This document shows, one piece after another, positions 57,267-64,000 of a stretch of 64,000 nt of DNA. The position numbers were made by a program, and so were the translations under genes. Every line of letters begins with the position of its first letter. Within the stretch, counting starts at the first letter, position 1. Below the pieces are notes generated by a model. The model was not told the origin of the DNA and did no database searches. It saw only the letters and a program-made list of their open reading frames with translations. This stretch comes from Nitrospirota bacterium (GTDB taxonomy: Bacteria > Nitrospirota > Nitrospiria > SBBL01 > JAADHI01), in NCBI GenBank assembly GCA_029261135.1, contig JAJDBX010000020.1, forward strand, positions 1-64,000, written 5' to 3'.

Positions 57267-58383
57267 AGAGTGTCATCCTGAAATACCCTTCGCCTCCGGC
57301 GCCAAAGCCACTGCCCGGCGTAGTGACAATTGCCGTCTCTTGAAGGAGTTTTGATGTCATATCAGAGGAAGAGGTCCCTGCAGGTGTAGGAATCCAAACA
57401 TAAAAGGCCGCTTTGGGTGGATCGACTTTAAAGCCCAATTTCTGAAGGCCTGAAACAAGGACATCGCGTCTTTCTTGATAGGTGTTCCGAATGGCGGCCA
57501 AGGGCGCATCATCCATTTCAAGGGCCGTGATGCCTGCTTCTTGAATGGCCTGAAAAATACCGGAATCAATATTGGTTTTGACTTGCCCCAATGCACCCAC
57601 CACATTACTGTTCCCGACGGCAAAGCCGATGCGCCATCCAGTCATGTTGTAGGTTTTTGAAAGGGAATGCAGCTCGATCCCAACATCTTTGGCACCATCG
57701 ACTTCCATAAATCCCACAGGAAGCTTGTTGTCATAGTAGATTTCTGAATAAGCCGCATCGTGACAAATCACAATATTATGGCGATGCGCAAAGGCGACCA
57801 ATTTGTCGTAAAAAGCATGATTGGCCACTGCTGCGGTTGGGTTTCCCGGATAGTTCAAGAAAAAAAGCTTTGCTTCATCTGCGACTTCATCAGGAATGGC
57901 ATCGAGGTCGGGGAGAAAACCATTTTCAATGGTCAGCGGTACAAAAACCGACTTCCCGCCCGCAAAGAGTGTTCCCGCTTCATAAACCGGATAACCCGGA
58001 TCGGTCATTAAGGCGGTGTCCCCGGGATTAATCAAGGCCATGGGGAGATGGGCGACGCCTTCTTTTGAGCCGATCAGTGAAAGCACTTCTGTCTTGGGAT
58101 CTAATGTGACCTTGAAACGCTTTTTGTACCAATTTGCAACTGCTGTCCGGAAAGAAAGCATGCCGACATAACTGGGATATTGATGATGTACTGGATTGGA
58201 GGCTGCTTTTTGCAAGGTTTCAATGATGGGTGCAGGGGTGGGGAGATCTGGATCCCCGACGCCGAGGTTGATGATGTCTTTTCCGGCATTGATCGCCTCT
58301 TGCTTCATTTTATCGATTGAAGCAAAAAGATAAGGTGGCAGTCCTTTAATGCGATCTGCCAATTCGATTTCTAGTTTCTTCAC
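57202..58383 (-). CDS. dapL: LL-diaminopimelate aminotransferase
   Basis: Class I PLP aminotransferase of 393 residues: 'INLGVGDPDLPTPAPI', 'GSKEGVAHLPMALINPGD', 'LNYPGNPTAAVA', and the PLP lysine in 'LHSLSKTYNMTGWRIGFAVG'. The family alone also includes aspartate aminotransferases. Location in a dapF-dapA-dapB-lysA operon without dapC, dapD or dapE makes LL-DAP aminotransferase the likely activity, converting tetrahydrodipicolinate directly to LL-DAP. Confidence 0.88.
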   Translation of the reverse strand: MKKLEIELADRIKGLPPYLFASIDKMKQEAINAGKDIINLGVGDPDLPTPAPIIETLQKAASNPVHHQYPSYVGMLSFRTAVANWYKKRFKVTLDPKTEVLSLIGSKEGVAHLPMALINPGDTALMTDPGYPVYEAGTLFAGGKSVFVPLTIENGFLPDLDAIPDEVADEAKLFFLNYPGNPTAAVANHAFYDKLVAFAHRHNIVICHDAAYSEIYYDNKLPVGFMEVDGAKDVGIELHSLSKTYNMTGWRIGFAVGNSNVVGALGQVKTNIDSGIFQAIQEAGITALEMDDAPLAAIRNTYQERRDVLVSGLQKLGFKVDPPKAAFYVWIPTPAGTSSSDMTSKLLQETAIVTTPGSGFGAGGEGYFRMTLCVSKERLQEAIDRMERAGIRG

Positions 58384-58426
58384 AAATACTCCTTAATTGT
58401 TTCCTGATTTATTCGGATTGTTTCTT

Positions 58427-59227
58427 TTATTTCAGATCCAAGACATCCATCATGTCGTAGAGGCCAGGGGATTGGTTGATGACCCACTTGGCCGCTAAGA
58501 GCGCGCCCCGCGCGAAATTATTTCGGTTATGTGCGCGATGGGTCAACTCAATCCGTTCTCCGGGGCCGGCAAAGGTGACGGTATGCTCTCCCACGACATC
58601 TCCTGCGCGAAGGCTTTGCAGGCCGATTTCTCCCGCTTTCCGGACACCGATATTCCCTTGGCGTGAAAAGCGACCCGACTTTTGTAATGTGGTTCCCCGT
58701 GAGGCGGCCAGGACTTCGCCCATTCGGATTGCGGTTCCACTCGGCGCATCTTTTTTAAGGCGATGATGAATTTCAAGGATTTCCCCATCGTAGTCTTCTC
58801 CGAGTGCCGCAGAGGCTTCTGCGATGAGCTTAAACATGACATTGACTCCGACGCTCATATTGGGTGAGAGGACAATCGGGATTTTTTTTGATGCAGTCTC
58901 TATATTTTTAAGTTGATCATTTGTGAACCCTGTTGTGCCAATGACGACGGGTTTTTTTGTGGACTTGGCTTCCTGAACCATCTGGCTTGTCCCTTGTGGA
59001 TAGGTAAAATCGATGACAACCGCTCCGCTTTTCAGGGATTTTTTTGTCACTGCAGTGATTGGAACGCCCCACTTTCCAATGCCGATGAGTTCTCCAACAT
59101 CTTTTTTAATCGCCGGATGGCCTTTTTTTTCGAGTGCCGCGCCGAGTTCGAGATCATCATCTTCATAAAGACTTTCCAGTATGGCTCGACCCATGCGGCC
59201 CGCAGCACCCGAAATAATAATATTCAT
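58427..59227 (-). CDS. dapB: 4-hydroxy-tetrahydrodipicolinate reductase
   Basis: NAD(P)H-dependent second committed step of lysine synthesis. 266 residues with 'NIIISGAAGRMGRAILESL', 'VVIGTTGFTNDQL', and the signature 'EILEIHHRLKKDAPSGTA'. Second-last of the dap genes before dapL. Confidence 0.96.
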   Translation of the reverse strand: MNIIISGAAGRMGRAILESLYEDDDLELGAALEKKGHPAIKKDVGELIGIGKWGVPITAVTKKSLKSGAVVIDFTYPQGTSQMVQEAKSTKKPVVIGTTGFTNDQLKNIETASKKIPIVLSPNMSVGVNVMFKLIAEASAALGEDYDGEILEIHHRLKKDAPSGTAIRMGEVLAASRGTTLQKSGRFSRQGNIGVRKAGEIGLQSLRAGDVVGEHTVTFAGPGERIELTHRAHNRNNFARGALLAAKWVINQSPGLYDMMDVLDLK

Positions 59228-59272
59228 CCTTTTTTTAATCCCTTGCTCACGGAGTGGAGGTCTCTCAGTCGA

Positions 59273-59776
59273 TTATCCGCCATAGAAAATTTTTTCTCCC
59301 AGATCTTTTAGTGTGAGAATGGCATCGTCGGGTCGTCCTTCAATCGGCGATTTTAAGCCGGCATCAACGGCTTCACCGATAAAAATAGAATGATCACCCT
59401 TTTCAAAGGTTTCAAGCAGTTTGCATTCAACATAAGCCGGTGCATTTTCGAGTATGGGAGAACCCGTACTGCCAGTGCGAACGGGTTCTCCACTTATTTT
59501 CCCGTCTTCTTTGACTCCGGGTTTAAAAAAGGAAAATGCCATGCCGCCCTGATCTTTTCCAAGCATGTTCAGTGCAAAGTGCCCGGAAGATTTAATCACG
59601 CTGTGGGCACCTGAATCGGATTTGACCCCTGCAACGATTAATGGTGGATCAAAGGCTGTTTGGGTCACCCAGTTGATCGTTGCTGCGGCGACTTCGCCTT
59701 CTTGTGTTTCCCCTGTTAAGACATAAAGGCCATACGGAATCATGCGAAGAACGGTTTTTTTTGTATCTTGATCCAT
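59273..59776 (-). CDS. flavin reductase-like FMN-binding protein
   Basis: A 167-residue protein of the flavin reductase/FMN-binding split-barrel family: 'IPYGLYVLTGETQEGEVAAA', 'NWVTQTAFDPPLIVAGVK', 'HFALNMLGKDQ'. I start at ATG 59776, which has AGGAG 8 bases upstream; a GTG three codons earlier is less likely. It is inserted between dapA and dapB; no role in lysine synthesis is known for this family. Confidence 0.85.
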   Translation of the reverse strand: MDQDTKKTVLRMIPYGLYVLTGETQEGEVAAATINWVTQTAFDPPLIVAGVKSDSGAHSVIKSSGHFALNMLGKDQGGMAFSFFKPGVKEDGKISGEPVRTGSTGSPILENAPAYVECKLLETFEKGDHSIFIGEAVDAGLKSPIEGRPDDAILTLKDLGEKIFYGG

Positions 59777-59821
59777 GAAAAACACTCCTTATATGTGGAT
59801 TCCTACCTCATCAGGAAATAA

Positions 59822-60700
59822 TTATGAAAGTAAGCCATAGGCACTTAGCACCTTTTTGAGGTGCTCGTGGTTGGCTTCGGAAATCGGTGAAAGCGGAAGA
59901 CGGACTTCGTCACTACATTTTCCCATCATAAAAAGGGCTGCTTTGACCGGAATGGGGTTTGTCTCTAAAAAGAGATTTTTATGAAGCGGATAGAGCTTGT
60001 CATGCCATCTTTTTGCCGTAGAGAAATCTCCGCTAAGGGCTGCATCGGTCATCTTTGTCATGTCGGCAGGGGCGATATTGGCGGTCACGGAAATCGCGCC
60101 TTTCGCACCGAGAGACATCATCGGGAGAGTTATGGCATCATCTCCTGAAATGACGGTGAAGCGTTCTCCACAGAGGTGGATTAATTCAGCGACTTGTTGT
60201 AAGGAGCCGCTGCCTTCTTTTATCCCGACAATATTTTCAAAAGGCAGTAATCGCGCAACGGTTTCCGGAAGCATGTTGACGCCGGTCCGGCCCGGAATAT
60301 TGTAAACCACGAGTGGTAAATCAACCGATTCCGCAATTTTTTTATAGTGTTGGTAGAGCCCTTCTTGGGGCGGTTTGTTGTAATAAGGTGTAATCAAGAG
60401 GGCACCATCAGCGCCGGATGATTTGGCATGCAATGTGAACTCAACCGCTTCTTCCGTGCTGTTTGAGCCTGATCCGGCGATCACGGGAATCCGGCCATTG
60501 GCCACCTTGACTGTGAGTTCGATGACGCGTTTATGTTCTTCATGGGTGAGGGTTGCCGACTCACCGGTTGTCCCGCAGGGGACAACCCCATTTGTCCCCG
60601 ATGCCAGGTGAAATTCAATTAACGCAGTTAATGCTGCTTCATCGACCCCTCCGTTTTTAAATGGGGTCACAATCGCGACAATGGAACCTTGGAAATTCAT
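59822..60700 (-). CDS. dapA: 4-hydroxy-tetrahydrodipicolinate synthase
   Basis: Condenses pyruvate with aspartate semialdehyde. 292 residues: 'GTTGESATLTHEEHKRVIE', 'LLITPYYNKPPQEGLYQHYK', catalytic Tyr in 'VVYNIPGRTGVNM', and Schiff-base Lys in 'ENIVGIKEGSGSLQQ'. Standard length. Confidence 0.97.
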   Translation of the reverse strand: MNFQGSIVAIVTPFKNGGVDEAALTALIEFHLASGTNGVVPCGTTGESATLTHEEHKRVIELTVKVANGRIPVIAGSGSNSTEEAVEFTLHAKSSGADGALLITPYYNKPPQEGLYQHYKKIAESVDLPLVVYNIPGRTGVNMLPETVARLLPFENIVGIKEGSGSLQQVAELIHLCGERFTVISGDDAITLPMMSLGAKGAISVTANIAPADMTKMTDAALSGDFSTAKRWHDKLYPLHKNLFLETNPIPVKAALFMMGKCSDEVRLPLSPISEANHEHLKKVLSAYGLLS

Positions 60701-60734
60701 TACTTGCCTTTATTTTTAACAAATGAGGGAAATT

Positions 60735-61577
60735 TTAGGTTAAAAGGGCTTCCTTTTCAATTTCCCCTTTATAAATCACTCGCGCATCCCCTTTGAGACA
60801 CACTTCTTTAAAAAGTGAATTTTCTTGTTTGAAGTCGACCTCTAAGGTCATGCCACTCCGTGTCTGAAGAGAAACAGGTGAGGAGACCTTGTCTAAGGCA
60901 GTTGCGACCAATGTCGCAGCGATTGCACCCGTGCCGCAAGCGAGGGTCTCATTTTCAACCCCGCGTTCATAGGTTCGAATCATCATTTTGTGCGGATCCG
61001 TGACCGAAACAAAATTTGCATTGGTGCCACTTGGAGCAAAGAGGTGGTGGTAGCGTGTTTTCCGGCCCAGTTCAATTACATCGACTTTTTCAACATCGTC
61101 GACAAAGTAGACCACATGTTCAACACCCGTGTTCACAAAATGTCCCGTCAAGGTTTGGCTTCCCAGCTCAATCTCCATCCCCAGGTGAACCGGAGAAGGG
61201 TCTGGAAGCTGTACGCGAACTTGCACGACATTCTCTTCAATCACTTCGGCATTGACGATACCCGCCAGTGTTTCAAAAGTATGTTTTGCCGGCGCAATTT
61301 TATTGTCATAGGCAAAGCGTGCAGCACAGCGGCTGCCATTCGCGCACATATCGACTTCGCCGCCATCGGAGTTATAAAAATGCCAACCATAGTCGGCAAC
61401 CCTTGAAGGTTTAATCAATATGACGCCATCAGCGCCGACCGAAAGACCTCTGCGACATATTTTTGAGACAAACATTCGCATTTCGTCTTGCGACGGCATG
61501 GGTTTACGGTAATCAATTACGATGAAATCGTTCCCGCTGCCGCTGAGTTTCCAAAAAGGAATGGGTTGAATTCCCAT
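60735..61577 (-). CDS. dapF: diaminopimelate epimerase
   Basis: Converts LL-DAP to meso-DAP with two Cys: 'VDMCANGSRCAARFA' and 'ETLACGTGAIAATLVA'. 'FWKLSGSGNDFIVID' opens the 280-residue protein. Its ATG shares one base with the stop of the preceding small gene (TAATG). Confidence 0.97.
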   Translation of the reverse strand: MGIQPIPFWKLSGSGNDFIVIDYRKPMPSQDEMRMFVSKICRRGLSVGADGVILIKPSRVADYGWHFYNSDGGEVDMCANGSRCAARFAYDNKIAPAKHTFETLAGIVNAEVIEENVVQVRVQLPDPSPVHLGMEIELGSQTLTGHFVNTGVEHVVYFVDDVEKVDVIELGRKTRYHHLFAPSGTNANFVSVTDPHKMMIRTYERGVENETLACGTGAIAATLVATALDKVSSPVSLQTRSGMTLEVDFKQENSLFKEVCLKGDARVIYKGEIEKEALLT

Positions 61578-61948
61578 TACATTTCCCTCCGGTTTCGAAT
61601 CAGAGCCAAAAGCGTTTTTACTTCACCATCCACAATTTGATGATCTGCCATCATGGTTTCGATTTTATGACTCACTTCATACAAAACCACTTTGTTTACT
61701 TCATCTGTCCAAGCGGCTTTGTAAAAGTTTGACACCTCTGTGTGGATGGCTACTGTTTGTTCTTGTGTATACGAGTTGGGCAGTTGGTCGAGAAAGACTT
61801 TGTTCGCCACAACCTTTTCGTAAAAAGAGTGCTGATTCGCATCACTTGAGCCATCGATTGATAAATAGATTGCGATGATCACAACCGCGCTCAACGTCAG
61901 CAAGGACACGAAAAACAATCGCCCTTCTTTTTTTCTTCTTCGGATCAT
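61577..61948 (-). CDS. small membrane-anchored protein of unknown function
   Basis: From the ATG at 61948 it encodes 123 residues: a basic start 'MIRRRKKEGRLFFVSLL', one membrane helix, and a soluble helical tail. The frame extends to an ATG at 62017, but that would place a strong hairpin (61958-61985) inside the coding region, so I prefer 61948. I do not recognise the family. It sits between lysA and dapF and is coupled to dapF. Confidence 0.65.
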   Translation of the reverse strand: MIRRRKKEGRLFFVSLLTLSAVVIIAIYLSIDGSSDANQHSFYEKVVANKVFLDQLPNSYTQEQTVAIHTEVSNFYKAAWTDEVNKVVLYEVSHKIETMMADHQIVDGEVKTLLALIRNRREM

Positions 61949-61957
61949 TGATCTTTC

Positions 61958-61985
61958 CCCAAATCCATTTTTTTGGATTTGGGGA
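61958..61985 (-). promoter_or_regulatory. intercistronic hairpin overlapping a ribosome binding site
   Basis: CCCCAAATCC and GGATTTGGGG pair over 10 bp around an 8-base loop. On the - strand the 3' arm ends in GGGG, which together with the following AAAG would be the Shine-Dalgarno of the gene starting at 61948. It may limit translation or protect mRNA ends. Confidence 0.6.
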
Positions 61986-62020
61986 GTATAACTGCTCTGA
62001 CCTCTATTCTGCCACATTTT

Positions 62021-63280
62021 TTAACGCAATAAAAAATCTGGAATTTTTTCGCCCCTCAAGAGATCCTCCATTGTTTCGCGTTCGCGTATCACATCGAATA
62101 AATCCCCATGAACCAAAATTTCAGGCGGTCGGCTTCGGGCGTTGTAATTAGAACTCATGGTAAAGGCATAAGCGCCTGCACTCATCACGGCGAGACATTC
62201 CCCCGGAAGCAGTTGTGGCAGTGCACGATCCTGCGCTAGAAAATCACCTGACTCGCAGATTGGACCGACGACATCGACCACTTTCTCTGGGCGATGATTT
62301 TCTACCAGCGGTAACATAGCATGATAGGCCTGATAGAGACTGGGTCGCGGGAGGTCGTTCATCCCCGCATCGACGACGATAAAATTCTTCACATCACTCT
62401 CTTTTGAGTAGATGACTTGTGTGACCAAAGCGCCCGCATTGGCCGTCAGAGAGCGTCCCGGTTCTAAAATAATGTGGCAGCCGCTCTTCTTCAAGAGAGG
62501 AAGGATGGCTTTGGCCAGCTCATTTGGGAGAGGTGGATTTTCTTTATCGTAGGTGATCCCGAGACCGCCACCAATGTCCCAATGTAAGATATTAAAATTT
62601 TTCGCGCGCAGAACCTCAATGAGCTCTGAAACCAGGGCTAAGGCATCCACAAAGGGTTGAACCTCTGTCAACTGTGAGCCGATGTGTGAGTGAATCCCGA
62701 CGACGTCAATATTCAAAAGCTTTGCGGCCAATTGATATTCTGAAACGGCCCGCGTAATTTCAATGCCGAACTTGCTCTTCTTTAATCCGGTGGAGATATA
62801 AGGGTGTGTTTTCGGATCAACGTTCGGGTTGACTCGAAGTGCCACCGGGGCTTTCAGACCCAGTTCTTTTGCCGTTTCATCCAGAGCGGTTAATTCTTGG
62901 GAAGATTCAATATTAAACATCAGTATGCCCGCTTTAAGGGCTGCAGCCATCTCTCTTTTTGTTTTTCCGACACCCGCAAAAACCAGTTTTTGCGGGTCGA
63001 TGCCTGCTACAAGTGCCCGGTGCAGTTCTCCGGCGGAAACAATATCTGCTCCGCCACCTTCATTGGAAAATAGTTTTAAGACCGCAATATTGGCGTTGGC
63101 TTTCATCGCAAAGGCGACCAAATGAGGGACATCGGAAAAGGCTTCGTGATAGGCGCGAAGCTGTTGGCGCAGCGCTTGATGGCTATAGACAAAAAATGGG
63201 GTGCCTACTTTTTCAGCTATGCGGGAAAGCGAAACATTTTCGCAATAGAGGCTTCCGTTTTTATATTGAAAATCTTGCAT
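62021..63280 (-). CDS. lysA: diaminopimelate decarboxylase
   Basis: Last step of lysine synthesis. 419 residues with the PLP lysine in 'LVAFAMKANANIAVLKL', 'GIHSHIGSQLTEV', 'DIGGGLG', 'ILEPGRSLTANAGAL', 'GPICESGDFLAQDR'. GGAG lies before the ATG, directly after the small lipoprotein gene. Confidence 0.97.
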   Translation of the reverse strand: MQDFQYKNGSLYCENVSLSRIAEKVGTPFFVYSHQALRQQLRAYHEAFSDVPHLVAFAMKANANIAVLKLFSNEGGGADIVSAGELHRALVAGIDPQKLVFAGVGKTKREMAAALKAGILMFNIESSQELTALDETAKELGLKAPVALRVNPNVDPKTHPYISTGLKKSKFGIEITRAVSEYQLAAKLLNIDVVGIHSHIGSQLTEVQPFVDALALVSELIEVLRAKNFNILHWDIGGGLGITYDKENPPLPNELAKAILPLLKKSGCHIILEPGRSLTANAGALVTQVIYSKESDVKNFIVVDAGMNDLPRPSLYQAYHAMLPLVENHRPEKVVDVVGPICESGDFLAQDRALPQLLPGECLAVMSAGAYAFTMSSNYNARSRPPEILVHGDLFDVIRERETMEDLLRGEKIPDFLLR

Positions 63281-63288
63281 GGTTCTCC

Positions 63289-63447
63289 TTAACTCAGTGA
63301 TGACATTGATATAATATTCGAGGTGTTTTTTCCAGAAATTGTTTCCTCTGGTGCTCGCGGGGGCCCTTTTTTACCGCAGCCATTGAGAATAAAGCCGAGT
63401 GTGAGAAGTAAAAAGAGGGCAGTTGATTTGAAGGAAAGATGTCGCAA
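63289..63447 (-). CDS. lptM: small lipoprotein, LptM/YifL-like
   Basis: A 52-residue frame with a TTG start at 63447, two bases after the argH stop. It has a short signal helix ('STALFLLLTLGFILNGC') with lipobox Cys24, then 'GKKGPPRAPEE', the C-G-x-K-G-P-x-x-x-P pattern of LptM/YifL. In proteobacteria these genes lie beside lysA/dapF, as here; LptM assists maturation of the LPS translocon LptD. The TTG start is inferred. Confidence 0.8.
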   Translation of the reverse strand: MRHLSFKSTALFLLLTLGFILNGCGKKGPPRAPEETISGKNTSNIISMSSLS

Positions 63448-63448
63448 T

Positions 63449-64000
63449 TTAGACTTTCAATCGTGTTTTAATCTTTTTAATCGCGGCTTTAATTGACCGT
63501 TGCGATGTCCCGCCGATGCCGCTCTTTTTTTCAATAGCCCCTTTCAGGGTGAGGCGTTGAGAAAGATCGGCTTTGAATAAAGGAGAGTAGGTCTGAAATT
63601 TTTCCAAAGGCCAGTCTTTAAAGGGTTTGTCTTCATCAATCGATTTAAAAACAATTTGACCCACAATCTTATGTGCCTGACGGAAGGGAAGGCCTTTGGT
63701 GACCAAGTAATCCGCCACATCGGTTGCCAAAAGAAGTCCTTCTTTAGCCGCATTTTCCATGGTGGGTTTTCTGAAGTGCACCTCGTCTGTGAGTCGTTTC
63801 ATAATACGCAAGGCGCCCTGAAGTGTGGCCACAGTATCAAACAGCGGTTCTTTGTCTTCCTGTAAATCTCGATTGTAGGAAAGGGGCAGCCCTTTCATGA
63901 GGGTGAGCAGTGCCGTCAAGCTCCCATAAACCCGACCTGTTTTTCCACGGATCAATTCCAGTAAGTCGGGGTTTTTTTTCTGTGGCATCATGCTACTACC
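63449..64000 (-). CDS. argH: argininosuccinate lyase, C-terminal part (runs off the window)
   Basis: The signature 'GSSMMPQKKNPDLLELIRG' is at the very edge, followed by 'GLPLSYNRDLQEDKEPLFD' and the C-terminal domain to 'RLKV' at TAA 63449. Only the last ~180 residues of ~460 are inside the window. It cleaves argininosuccinate to arginine and fumarate. Confidence 0.95.
   Translation of the reverse strand, partial: GSSMMPQKKNPDLLELIRGKTGRVYGSLTALLTLMKGLPLSYNRDLQEDKEPLFDTVATLQGALRIMKRLTDEVHFRKPTMENAAKEGLLLATDVADYLVTKGLPFRQAHKIVGQIVFKSIDEDKPFKDWPLEKFQTYSPLFKADLSQRLTLKGAIEKKSGIGGTSQRSIKAAIKKIKTRLKV

Overview
The window carries a moderate-GC chromosomal segment from a Gram-negative-type bacterium. 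LptF/LptG, an EptA-like enzyme, small lipoproteins and YidC point to a double-membrane cell. The combination of a complete Pup-proteasome system (Mpa/ARC, Dop, Pup, PrcB, PrcA, PafA), DapL-type lysine synthesis and glutamyl-tRNA (C5) haem synthesis fits a member of Nitrospirota or a related non-actinobacterial phylum. That placement is inference; no rRNA gene is present to settle it.

Layout. Positions 1-700 hold the end of an unrecognised + strand gene pair. From 909 to 4401 (- strand) lies a glycerol/phospholipid set: FGGY kinase, glycerophosphodiesterase and glycerol-3-phosphate dehydrogenase. From 4466 to 7950 is a graveyard of a chemotaxis-like signalling operon: a membrane thioredoxin-like protein, CheX, a membrane CheA-like kinase and a CheY/MCP chimera, all decayed. 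From 8102 to 14768 (- strand) are polyamine genes (speE plus a frameshifted ornithine decarboxylase), sdhA, gcvPB, a Nudix hydrolase and an M28 peptidase. lptF-lptG (+) and moeA (-) follow.

From 18648 to 22428 is an island bounded by two internally deleted, directly repeated IS6-family remnants. It holds an eptA/mcr-type phosphoethanolamine transferase and a fossil of an aerolysin-like gene. A fragment of an Old Yellow Enzyme gene lies just beyond the second remnant.

From 22492 to 28982 (+) is the classical rpmH-rnpA-yidD-yidC-mnmE-mnmG-rsmG block, with a perfect parS between mnmE and mnmG. A consensus promoter at 29003 opens a haem operon (ccsA-like, hemA, beta-propeller lipoprotein, hemC). 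From 40774 down to 33523 (- strand) is the Pup-proteasome operon mpa-dop-pup-prcB-prcA-pafA, overlapped at its end by an M23 peptidase. Then come a zinc-ribbon membrane protein, smpB and dciA.

From 50953 down to 42540 are dnaA-dnaN-gyrB-gyrA-TPR protein, with a probable oriC at about 50954-51316 that has DnaA boxes and a run of DnaA-trio-like triplets. Further right on the - strand are argC-argJ, rplM-rpsI, two DUF151 nuclease-like genes, and a long lysine operon argH-lptM-lysA-(orf)-dapF-dapA-(flavin reductase)-dapB-dapL-folK-panC. argH runs off the right edge.

Most of the window is core chromosome around the replication origin. The features most worth a second look are the non-actinobacterial Pup-proteasome operon with a Pup ending in GGE, the IS6-bounded cargo island, the decayed chemosensory operon and the oriC architecture. 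No rRNA, tRNA or CRISPR array was recognised.
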